A stretch of DNA of 64,000 nucleotides from Meconema thalassinum (Eukaryota; Arthropoda; Insecta; Orthoptera; Tettigoniidae): NCBI GenBank assembly GCA_946902985.2, contig OX336397.1, positions 152,699,890 to 152,763,889 on the forward strand, given 5' to 3'. The notes below the pieces were generated by a model. The model had not been told where the DNA came from. It ran no database searches and worked only from the letters and a program-made list of their open reading frames with translations. A program made the translations under genes and the position numbers. Shown piece by piece: positions 49,201-61,000 of the stretch (position 1 is the first letter of the stretch; the number at the start of each line of letters is the position of its first letter).

Positions 49201-50758
49201 ACATACATTATGGTGTTTGAAGCTATTTTCTGCGCTCCCTATATGACAGCCCTAGGGCCACCCCTGGGTAACGGGGTTAATAAGGGGAGGACATACATTA
49301 TGGTGTTTGAAGCTATTTTCTGCGCTCCCTATATGACAGCCCTAGGGCCACCCCACGGTAACGGGGTTAATAAGGGGTGGACATACATTATGGTGTTTGA
49401 AGCTATTTTCTGCGCCCCCTATATGACAGCCCTAGGGCCGCCCCTGGGTAACGGGGTTAATAAGGGGTGGACATACATTATGGTGTTTGAAGCTATTTTC
49501 TGCGCTCCCTATATGACAGCCCTAGGGCCACCCCTGGGTAACGGGGTTAATAAGGGGTGGACATACATTATGCTGTTTGAAGCTATTCTCTGCGCTCCCT
49601 ATATGACAGCCCTAGGGCCACCCCTGGGTAACGGGGTTAATAAGGGGTGGACATACATTATGCTGTTTGAAGCTATTCTCTGCGCTCCCTATATGACAGC
49701 CCTAGGGCCACCCCTGGGTAACGGGGTTAATAAGGGGTGGACATACATTATGGTGTTTGAAACTTATTTTCTGCGCCCCCTATATGACAGCCCTAGGGCC
49801 ACCCCTGGGTAACGGGGTTAATAAGGGGTGGACATACATTATGGTGTTTGAAGCTATTTTCTGCGCTCCCTATATGACAGCCCTAGGGCCACCCCTGGGT
49901 AACGGGGTTAATAAGGGGTGGACATACATAATGGTGTTTGAAGCTATTTTCTGCGCCCCCTATATGACAGCCCTAGGGCCACCCCTGGGTAACGGGGTTA
50001 ATAAGGGGTGGACATACATTATGGTGTTTGAAGCTATTTTCTGCGCCCCCTATATGACAGCCCTAGGGCCACCCCTGGGTAACGGGGTTAATAAGGGGTG
50101 GACATACATTATGGTGTTTGAAGCTATTTTCTGCGCTCCCTATATGACAGCCCTAGGGCCACCCCTGGGTAACGGGGTTAATAAGGGGTGGACATACATT
50201 ATGGTGTTTGAAGTTATTTTCTGCGCCCCCTATATGACAGCCCTAGGGCCACCCCTGGGTAACGGGGTTAATAAGGGGTGGACATACATTATGGTGTTTG
50301 AAGCTATTTTCTGCGCTCCCTATATGACAGCCCTAGGGCCACCCCTGGGTAACGGGGTTAATAAGGGGAGGACATACATTATGGTGTTTGAAGCTATTTT
50401 CTGCGCTCCCTATATGACAGCCCTAGGGCCACCCCAGGGTAACGGGGTTAATAAGGGGTGGACATACATTATGGTGTTTGAAGCTATTTTCTGCGCCCCC
50501 TATATGACAGCCCTAGGGCCGCCCCTGGGTAACGGGGTTAATAAGGGGTGGACATACATTATGGTGTTTGAAGCTATTTTCTGCGCTCCCTATATGACAG
50601 CCCTAGGGCCACCCCTGGGTAACGGGGTTAATAAGGGGTGGACATACATTATGGTGTTTGAAGCTATTTTCTGCGCCCCCTATATGACAGCCCTAGGGCC
50701 ACCCCTGGGTAACGGGGTTAATAAGGGGTGGACATACATTATGGTGTTTGAAGCTATT

Positions 50759-53700
50759 TTCTGCGCCCCTATATGACAGCCCTAGGGCCACCCCAGGGTA
50801 ACGGGGTTAATAAGGGGTGGACATACCTTATGGTGTTTGAAGCTATTTTCTGCGCCCCCTATATGACAGCCCCAGGGCCACCCCAGGGTAACGGGGTTAA
50901 TAAGGGGTGGACATACCTTATGGTGTTTGAAGCTATTTTCTGCGCCCCCTTTATGACAGCCCCAGGGCCACCCCAGGGTAACGGGGTTAATAAGGGGAGG
51001 ACATACCTTATGGTGTTTGAAGCTATTTTCTGCGCTCCCTATATGACAGCCCTAGGGCCACCCCTGGGTAACGGGGTTAATAAGGGGTGGACATACATTA
51101 TGGTGTTTGAAGCTATTTTTTGCGCCCCCTATATGACAGCCCTAGGGCCACCCCTGGGTAACGGGGTTAATAAGGGGTGGACATACATTATGGTGTTTGA
51201 AGCTATTTTCTGCGCTCCCTATATGACAGCCCTAGGGCCACCCCTGGGTAACGGGGTTAATAAGGGGAGGACATACATTACTGTGTTTGAAGCTATTTTC
51301 TGCGCTCCCTATATGACAGCCCTAGGGCCACCCTGTGTAACGGGGATAATAAGGGTTGGACATACATTATGGTGTTTGAAGCTATTTTCTGCGCTCCCTA
51401 TATGACAGCCCTAGGGCCACCCCTGGGTAACGGGGTTAATAAGGGGTGGACATACATTACTGTGTTTGAAGCTATTTTCTGCGCTCCCTATATGACAGCC
51501 CTAGGGCCACCCCTGGGTAACGGGGTTAATAAGGGGTGGACATACATTATGGTGTTTGAAGCTATTTTCTGCGCCCCCTATATGACAGCCCTAGGGCCAC
51601 CCCTGGGTAACGGGGTTAATAAGGGGAGGACATACATTATGGTGTTTGAAGCCATTTTCTGCGCTCCCTATATGACAGCCCTAGGGCCACCTCTGAGTAA
51701 CGGGGTTAATAAGGGGTGGACATACATTATGGTGTTTGAAGCCATTTTCTGCGCCCCCCATATGACAGCCCTAGGGCCACCCCTGGGTAACGGGGTTAAT
51801 AAGGGGTGGACATACATTATGGTGTTTGAAGCTATTTTCTGCGCTCCCTATATGACAGCCCCAGGGCCACCCCAGGGTAACGGGGTTAATAAGGGGAGGA
51901 CATACATTATGGTGTTTGAAGCTATTTTCTGCGCTCCCTATATGACAGCCCTAGGGCCACCCCTGGGTAACGGGGTTAATAAGGGGAGGACATACATTAT
52001 ATTGTTTGAAGCTATTTTCTGCGCTCCCTATATGACAGCCCTAGGGCCGCCCCTGGGTAACGGGGTTAATAAGGGGTGGACATAATTATGGTGTTTGAAG
52101 CTATTTTCTGCGCTCCCTATATGACAGCCCTAGGGCCACCCCTGGGTAACGGGGTTAATAAGGGGTGGACATACATTATGGTGTTTGAAGTTATTTTCTG
52201 CGCCCCCTATATGACAGCCCTAGGGCCACCCCTGGGTAACGGGGTTAATAAGGGGTGGACATACATTATGGTGTTTGAAGCTATTTTCTGCGCTCCCTAT
52301 ATGACAGCCCTAGGGCCACCCCTGGGTAACGGGGTTAATAAGGGGAGGACATACATTATGGTGTTTGAAGCTATTTTCTGCGCTCCCTATATGACAGCCC
52401 TAGGGCCACCCCTGGGTAACGGGGTTAATAAGGGGTGGACATACATTATGGTGTTTGAAGCTATTTTCTGCGGTCCCTATATGACAGCCCTAGGGCCACC
52501 CCAGGGTAACGGGGTTAATAAGGGGTGGACATACATTATGGTGTTTGAAGCTATTTTCTGCGCTCCCTATATGACAGCCCTAGGGCCACCCCTGGGTAAC
52601 GGGGTTAATAAGGGGAGGACATACATTATGGTGTTTGAAGCTATTTTCTGCGCTCCCTATATGACAGCCCTAGGGCCACCCCTGGGTAACGGGGTTAATA
52701 AGGGGTGGACATACATTATGGTGTTTGAAGCTATTTTCTGCGCTCCCTATATGACAGCCCTAGGGCCACCCCTGGGTAACGGGGTTAATAAGGGGTGGAC
52801 ATACATTATAGTGTTTGAAGCTATTTTCTGCGCTCCCTATATGACAGCCCTAGGACCACCCCTGGGTAACGGGGTTAATAAGGGGTGGACATACATTATG
52901 GTGTTTGAAGCTATTTTCTGCGCTCCCTATATGACAGCCCTAGGGCCACCCCTGGGTAACGGGGTTAATAAGGGGAGGACATACATTATGGTGTTTGAAG
53001 CTATTTTCTGCGCCCCCTATATGACAGCCCTAGGGCCGCCCCTGGGTAACGGGGTTAATAAGGGGTGGACATACATTATGGTGTTTGAAGCTATTTTCTG
53101 CGCTCCCTGTATGACAGCCCTAGGGCCACCCCTGAGTAACGGGGTTAATAAGGGGAGGACATACATTATGGTGTTTGAAGCTATTTTCTGCGCTCCCTAT
53201 ATGACAGCCCCAGGGCCACCCCAGGGTGACGGGGTTAATAAGGGGTGGACATACATTATGGTGTTTGAAGCTATTTTCTGCGCTCCCTATATGACAGCCC
53301 TAGGGCCACCCCTGAGTAACGGGGTTAATAAGGGGAGGACATACATTATGGTGTTTGAAGCTATTTTCTGCGCTCCCTATATGACAGCCCTAGGGCCAAC
53401 CCTGGGTAACGGGGTTAATAAGGGTTGGACATACATTATGGTGTTTGAAGCTATTTTCTGCGCTCCCTATATGACAGCCCTAGGGCCACCCCTGGGTAAC
53501 GGGGTTAATAAGGGGTGGACATACATTATGGTGTTTGAAGCTATTTTCTGCGCCCCCTATATGACAGCCCTAGGGCCACCCCTGGGTAACGGGGTTAATA
53601 AGGGGTGGACATACATTATGGTGTTTGAAGCTATTTTCTGCGCCCCCTATATGACAGCCCTAGGGCCACCCCTGGGTATCGGGGTTAATAAGGGGTGGAC

Positions 53701-54190
53701 ATACATTATGGTGTTTGAAGTTATTTTCTGCGCCCCCTATATGACAGCCCTAGGGCCACCCCTGGGTAACGGGGATAATAAGGGGTGGACATACATTATG
53801 GTGTTTGAAGCTATTTTCTGCGCTCCCTATATGACAGTCCTAGGGCCACCCCTGGGTAACGGGGTTAATAAGGGGTGGACATACATTATGGTGTTTGAAG
53901 CTATTTTCTGCGACCCTATATGACAGCCCTAGGGCCACCCCTGGGTAACGGGGTTAATAAGGGGTGGACATACATTATGGTGTTTGAAGCTATATTCTGC
54001 GCCCCCTATATGACAGCCCTAGGGCCACCCCAGGGTAACGGGGTTAATAAGGGGTGGACATACATTATGGTGTTTGAAGCTATTTTCTGCGCTCCCTATA
54101 TGGCAGCCCTAGGGCCACCCCTGGGTAACGGGGTTAATAAGGGGTGGACATACATTATATTGTTTGAAGCTATTTTCTGCGCCCCCTATA
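50759..54190 (+). repeat. Large duplication J, copy J2
   Basis: This is the second copy of J at about 9.63 kb downstream. Two private one-base deletions alter its phase relative to J1: one near 51331 (ccaccctgtgtaac) and one near 53912 (tgcgaccctatatg). After the second there is no further net indel up to the end of the window. Near 54190 it carries agagcc with cctgggtaac, which matches C2 (47455) rather than the equivalent part of C1 (44575), so the copy boundary or a conversion tract lies there. Confidence 0.88.
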
Positions 54191-55920
54191 TGACAGCCCT
54201 AGAGCCACCCCTGGGTAACGGGGTTAATAAGGGGAGGACATACATTATGGTGTTTGAAGCTATTTTCTGCGCTCCCTATATGACAGCCCTAGGGCCACCC
54301 CTGGGTAACGGGGTTAATAAGGGGTGGACATACATTATGGTGTTTGAAGCTATTTTCTGCGCTCCCTATATGACAGCCCCAGGGCCACCCCTGGGTAACG
54401 GGGTTAATAAGGGGAGGACATACATTATGGTGTTTGAAGCTATTTTCTGCGCCCGCTATATGACAGCCCCAGGGCCGCCCCTGGGTAACGGGGTTAATAA
54501 GGGTTGGACATACATTATAGTGTTTGAAGCTATTTTCTGCGCTCCCTATATGACAGCCCTAGGGCCACCCCTGGGTAACGGGGTTAATAAGGGTTGGACA
54601 TACATTATAGTGTTTGAAGCTATTTTCTGCGCTCCCTATATGACAGCCCTAGGGCCGCCCCTGGGTAACGGGGTTAAGAAGGGTTGGACATACATTATAG
54701 TGTTTGAAGCTATTTTCTGCGCTCCCTATATAACAGCCCTAGGGCCACCCCAGGGTAACGGGGTTAATAAGGGGTGGACATACATTATGGTGTTTGAAGC
54801 TATTTTCTGCGCTCCCTATATGACAGCCCTAGGGCCACCCCTGAGTAACGGGGTTAATAAGGGGTGGACATACATTATGGTGTTTGAAGCTATTTTCTGC
54901 GCTCCCTGTATGACAGCCCTAGGGCCACCCCTGAGTAACGGGGTTAATAAGGGGTGGACATACATTATGGTGTTTGAAGCTATTTTCTGCGCTCCCTATA
55001 TGACAGCCCTAGGGCCACCCCTGGGTAACGGGGTTAATAAGGGGTGGACATACATTATGGTGTTTGAAGCTATTTTCTGCGCTCCCTATATGACAGACCT
55101 AGGGCCACCCCAGGGTAACGGGGTTAATAAGGGGAGGACATACATTATGGTGTTTGAAGCTATTTTCTGCGCTCCCCATATGACAGCCCTAGGGCCACCC
55201 CTGGGTAACGGGGTTAATAAGGGGTGGACATACATTATGGTGTTTGAAGCTATTTTCTGCGCTCCCTATATGACAGCCCTAGGGCCACCCCTGAGTAACG
55301 GGGTTAATAAGGGGTGGACATACATTATGGTGTTTGAAGCTATTTTCTGCGCTCCCTATATGACAGCCCTAGGGCCACCCCTGGGTAACGGGGTTAATAA
55401 GGGGTGGACATACATTATGGTGTTTGAAGCTATTTTCTGCGCCCCCTATATGACAGCCCCAGGGCCACCCCAGGGCTACGGTGTTAATAAGGGGTGGACA
55501 TACATTATGGTGTTTGAAGCTATTTTCTGCGCTCCCTATATGACAGCCCTAGGGCCACCCCTGAGTAACGGGGTTAATAAGGGGTGGACATACATTATGG
55601 TGTTTGAAGCTATTTTCTGCGCTCCCTATATGACAGCCCTAGGGCCACCCCTGGGTAACGGGGTTAATAAGGGGTGGACATACATTATGGTGTTTGAAGC
55701 TATTTTCTGCGCTCCCTATATGACAGCCCTAGGGCCACCCCTGGGTAACGGGGTTAATAAGGGGTGGACATACATTATGGTGTTTGAAGCTATTTTCTGC
55801 GCTCCCTATATGACAGCCCTAGGGCCGCCCCTGGGTAACGGGGTTAATAAGGGGTGGACATACATTATGGTGTTTGAAGCTATTTTCTGCGCTCCCTATA
55901 TGACAGCCCTAGGGCCACCC
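53090..55920 (+). repeat. Higher-order repeat C, copy C3 (about 31 monomers)
   Basis: It carries the C markers in order: gtatgacag near 53108, tatcgggg near 53678, tgcgcccgct at 54448, tataacagcc near 54730, gacagacctagg near 55093 and gggctacggtg near 55474 (gggttacggtg in C1 and C2). One monomer is missing relative to C1 and C2 near 55010, shown by the drop in offset from 9,627 to 9,537 bp. A private gttaagaagg occurs near 54675. It lies inside the J2 region and continues past it. Confidence 0.87.
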
Positions 55921-57490
55921 CTGGGTAATGGGGTTAATAAGGGGTGGACATACATTATGGTGTTTGAAGCTATTTTCTGCGCTCCCTATATGACAGCCCT
56001 AGGACCACCCCTGGGTAACGGGGTTAATAAGGGGTGGACATACATTATGGTGTTTGAAGCTATTTTCTGCGCTCCCTATATGACAGCCCTAGGGCCACCC
56101 CTGGGTAACGGGGTTAATAAGGGGAGGACATACATTATGGTGTTTGAAGCTATTTTCTGCGCTCCCTATATGACAGCCCTAGGGCCACCCCAGGGTAACG
56201 GGGTTAATAAGGGGTGGACATACATTATGGTGTTTGAAGCTATTTTCTGCGCCCCCTATATGACAGCCCTAGGGCCGCCCCTGGGTAACGGGGTTAATAA
56301 GGGGTGGACATACATTATGGTGTTTGAAGCTATTTTCTGCGCTCCCTATATGACAGCCCTAGGGCCACCCCTGGGTAACGGAGTTAATAAGGGGTGGACA
56401 TACATTATGCTGTTTGAAGCTATTCTCTGCGCTCCCTATATGACAGCCCTAGGGCCACCCCTGGGTAACGGGGTTAATAAGGGGTGGACATACATTATGC
56501 TGTTTGAAGCTATTCTCTGCGCTCCCTATATGACAGCCCTAGGGCCACCCCTGGGTAACGGGGTTAATAAGGGGTGGACATACATTATGGTGTTTGAAGC
56601 TATTTTCTGCGCCCCCTATATGACAGCCCTAGGGCCACCCCTGGGTAACGGGGTTAATAAGGGGTGGACATACATTATAGTGTTTGAAGCTATTTTCTGC
56701 GCTCTCTACATGACAGCCCTAGGGCCACCCCTGGGTAATGGGGTTAATAAGGGGTGGACATACATTATGGTGTTTGAAGCTATTTTCTGCGCCCCCTATA
56801 TGACAGCCCTAGGGCCACCCCTGGGTAACGGGGTTAATAAGGGGTGGACATACATTATGGTGTTTGAAGCTATTTTCTGCGCCCCCTATATGACAGCCCT
56901 AGGGCCACCCCTGGGTAACGGGGTTAATAAAGGGTGGACATACATTATGGTGTTTGAAGATATTTTCTGCGCCCCCTATATGACAGCCCTAGGGCCACCC
57001 CTGGGTAACGGGGTTAATAAGGGGTGGACATACATTATGCTGTTTGAAGCTATTCTCTGCGCTCCCTATATGACAGCCCTAGGGCCACCCCTGGGTAACG
57101 GGGTTAATAAGGGGTGGACATACATTATGCTGTTTGAAGCTATTTTCTGCGCTCCCTATATGACAGCCCTAGGGCCACCACTGGGTAACGGGGTTAATAA
57201 GGGGTGGACATACATTATGCTGTTTGAAGCTATTCTCTGCGCTCCTTATATGACAGCCCTAGGGCCACCCCTGGGTAACGGGGTTAATAAGGGGTGGACA
57301 TATATTATGGCGTTTGAAGCTATTTTCTGCGCTCCCTATATGACAGCCCTAGGGCCACCCCTGGGTAACGGGGTTAATAAGGGGTGGACATACATTATGG
57401 CGTTTGAAGCTATTTTCTGCGCTCCCTATATGACAGCCCTAGGGCCACCCCTGGGTAACGGGGTTAATAAGGGGTGGACATACATTATGG
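55921..57490 (+). repeat. Transitional monomers with tatgctg/attctc and tatggcg variants
   Basis: Two tatgctg...attctc monomers near 56410 and 56500 correspond to those near 49570 and 49660 (offset 6,840 bp). They are followed by gaagct here instead of the gaaactt insertion seen at 49759. A gctctctaca monomer at 56701 is a preview of the D family (58501, 61921, 63991). Two adjacent monomers near 57310 and 57400 carry tatggcg, otherwise seen only once (about 40665). No long duplicated unit is assigned here. Confidence 0.75.
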
Positions 57491-59880
57491 TGTTTGAAGC
57501 TATTTTCTGCGCTCCCTATATGACAGCCCTAGGGCCGCCCCTGGGTAACGGGGTTAATAAGGGGTGGACATACATTATGGTGTTTGAAGCTATTTTCTGC
57601 GCCCCCTATATGACAGCCCCAGGACCACCCCTGGGTAACGGGGTTAATAAGGGGAGGACATACATTATGGTGTTTGAAGCTATTTTCTGCGCCCCCTATA
57701 TGACAGCCCTAGGGCCACCCCTGGGTAACGGGGTTAATAAGGGGTGGACATACATTATTTTGTTTGAAGCTATTTTCAGCGCTCTCTATATGACAGCCCT
57801 AGGGCCACCCCTGGGTAACGGGGTTAATAAGGGGTGGACATACATTATGGTGTTTGAAGCTATTTTCTGCGCTCCCTATATGACAGCCCTAGGGCCACCC
57901 CTGGGTAACGGGGTTAATAAGGGGTGGACATACATTATGGTGTTTGAAGTTATTTTCTGCGCCCCCTATATGACAGCCCTAGGGCCACCCCTGGGTAACG
58001 GGGTTAATAAGGGGTGGACATACATTATGGTGTTTGAAGCTATTTTCTGCGCTCCCTATATGACAGCCCTAGGGCCACCCCTGGGTAACGGGGTTAATAA
58101 GGGGTGGACATACATTATGGTGTTTGAAGCTATTTTCTGCGCCCCCTATATGACAGCCCTAGGGCCACCCCTGGGTAACGGGGTTAATAAGGGGTGGACA
58201 TACATTATGGTGTTTGAAGCTATTTTCTGCGCCCCCTATATGACAGCCCTAGGGCCACCCCTGGGTAACGGGGTTAATAAGGGGTGGACATACATTATGG
58301 TGTTTGAAGCTATTTTCTGCGCTCCCTATATGACAGCCCTAGGGCCACCCCTGGGTAACGGGGTTAATAAGGGGTGGACATACATTATGGTGTTTGAAGC
58401 TATTTTCTGCGCCCCCTATATGACAGCCCTAGGGCCACCCCTGGGTAACGGGGTTAATCAGGGGTGGACATACATTATAGTGTTTGAAGCTATTTTCTGC
58501 GCTCTCTACATGACAGCCCTAGGGCCACCCCTGGGTAACGGGGTTAATAAGGGGTGGACATACATTATGGTGTTTGAAGCTATTTTCTGCGCCCCCTATA
58601 TGACAGCCCTAGGGCCACCCCTGGGTAACGGGGTTAATAAGGGGTGGACATACATTATGGTGTTTGAAGCTATTTTCTGCGCCCCCTATATGACAGTCCT
58701 AGGGCCACCCCAGGGTAACGGGGTTAATAAGGGGTGGACATACATTATGGTGTTTGAAGTTATTTTCTGCGCTCCCTATATGACAGCCCTAGGGCCACCC
58801 CTGTGTAACGGGGTTAATAAGGGGTGGACATACATTATGGTGTTTAAAGCTATTTTCTGCGCTCCCTATATGACAGCCCTATGGCCACCCCTGGGTAACG
58901 GGGTTAATAAGGGGAGGACATACATTATGGTGTTTGAAGCTATTTTCTGCGCCCCCTATATGACAGCCCCAGGGCCACCCCAGGGTAACGGGGTTAATAA
59001 GGGGAGGACATACATTATGGTGTTTGAAGCTATTTTCTACGCTCCCTATATGACAGCCCTAGGGCCACCCCTGGGTAACGGGGTTAATAAGGGGTGGACA
59101 TACATTATGGTGTTTGAAGCTATTTTCTGCGCCCCCTATATGACAGCCCTAGGGCCACCCCTGGGTAACGGGGTTAATAAGGGGTGGACATACATTATGG
59201 TGTTTGAAGCTATTTTCTGCGCTCCCTATATGACAGCCTTAGGGCCACCCCTGGGTAACGGGGTTAATAAGGGGAGGACATACATTACTGTGTTTGAAGC
59301 TATTTTCTGCGCTCCCTATATGACAGCCCTAGGGCCACCCCTGGGTAACGGGGTTAATAAGGGGTGGACATACATTATGGTGTTTGAAGCTATTTTCTGC
59401 GCTCCCTATATGACAGCCCTAGGGCCACCCCTGGGTAACGGGGTTAATAAGGGGTGGACATACATTACTGTGTTTGAAGCTATTTTCTGCGCTCCCTATA
59501 TGACAGCCCTAGGGCCACCCCTGGGTAACGGGGTTAATAAGGGGTGGACATACATTATGGTGTTTGAAGCTATTTTCTGCGCCCCCTATATGACAGCCCT
59601 AGGGCCACCCCAGGGTGACGGGGTTAATAAGGGGTGGACATACATTATAGTGTTTGAAGCTATTTTCTGCGCTCCCTATATGACAGCCCTAGGACCACCC
59701 CTGGGTAACGGGGTTAACAAGGGGTGGACATACATTATGGTGTTTGAAGCTATTTTCTGCGCTCCCTATATGACAGCCCTAGGGCCACCCCTGAGTAACG
59801 GGGTTAATAAGGGGAGGACATACATTATGGTGTTTGAAGCTATTTTCTGCGCTCCCTATATGACAGCCCTAGGGCCACCC
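57490..59880 (+). repeat. Higher-order repeat D, copy D1
   Basis: Markers recur in D2 at 3,510 bp in the left part and 3,420 bp in the right part, meaning one monomer was lost or gained between them. At 3,510: gccccaggaccaccc at 57617/61127, tcagcgctctc at 57769/61279 and gaagttatt near 57946/61456. At 3,420: gctctctaca at 58501/61921, tgtttaaagc at 58841/62261, gccttaggg near 59237/62657, tacattactg at 59281/62701 and 59461/62881, and ccccagggtgac near 59609/63029. More private differences are visible than between B1 and B2, for example gttaatcagg near 58451 and ctatggcc near 58879, so this pair looks older. Confidence 0.88.
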
Positions 59881-61000
59881 CTGGGTAACGGGATTAATAA
59901 GGGGTGGACATACATTATGGTGTTTGAATCTATTTTCTGCGCTCCCTATATGACAGCCCTAGGGCCACCCCAGGGTAACGGGGTTAATAAGGGGTGGACA
60001 TACATTATGGTGTTTGAAGCTATTTTCTGCGCTCCCTATATGACAGCCCTAGGGCCACCCCAGGGTGACGGGGTTAATAAGGGGAGGACATACATTATGG
60101 TGTTTGAAGCTATTTTCTGCGCTCCCTATATGACAGCCCTAGGGCCACCCCTGGGTAACGGGGTTAATAAGGGTTGGACATACATTATAGTATTTGAAGC
60201 TATTTTCTGCGCCCCCTATATGACAGCCCCAGGGCCACCCCAGGGTGACGGGGTTAATAAGGGGAGGACATACATTATGGTGTTTGAAGCTATTTTCTGC
60301 GCTCCCTATATGACAGCCCTAGGGCCACCCCTGGGTAACGGGGTTAATAAGGGGTGGACATACATTATGGTGTTTGAAGCTATTTTCTGCGCTCCCTATA
60401 TGACAGCCCTAGGGCCACCCCTGGGTAACGGGGTAAATAAGGGGTGGACATACATTATGGTGTTTGAAGCTATTTTCTGCGCTCCCTATATGACAGCCCT
60501 AGGGCCACCCCTGGGTAACGGGGTTAATAAGGGGTGGACATACATTATGGTGTTTGAAGCTATTTTCTGCGCTCCCTATATGACAGCCCTAGGGCCGCCC
60601 CTGGGTAACGGGGTTAATAAGGGGTGGACATACATTATGGTGTTTGAAGCTATTTTCTGCGCTCCCTATATGACAGCCCTAGGGCCACCCCAGGGTGACG
60701 GGGTTAATAAGGGGTGGACATACATTATGGTGTTTGAAGCTATTTTCTGCGCTCCCTATATGACAGCCCTAGGGCCGCCCCTGGGTAACGGGGTTAATAA
60801 GGGGTGGACACACATTATGGTGTTTGAAGCTATTTTCTGCGCTCCCTATATGACAGCCCTAGGGCCGCCCCTGGGTAACGGGGTTAATAAGGGGAGGACA
60901 TACATTATGGTGTTTGAAGCTATTTTCTGCGCTCTCTATATGACAGCCCTAGGGCCACCCCTGGGTAACGGGGTTAATAAGGGGTGGACATACATTACGG
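59881..61000 (+). repeat. Monomers between D1 and D2
   Basis: These are ordinary monomers, with several ccccagggtgac (near 60060, 60240 and 60690) and gccgcccctggg forms and one tagtatttgaag near 60188. They lie between the end of the D1 match (about 59880) and the start of the D2 match (about 61000). I found no other copy of this roughly 1.1 kb in the window; D2's right side continues instead into a third D copy, so this part is either unique to D1 or was lost from D2. Confidence 0.7.

Noticed and set aside
22..53923. Series of long plus-strand open frames (240 to 2,529 codons) as repeat-protein genes
   Set aside because: All are pieces of the same stop-free satellite frame, broken by 1-2 bp indels, one 5-bp deletion or a point stop. 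None has a unique N- or C-terminus, a known domain, or variant patterns suggesting selection on protein.
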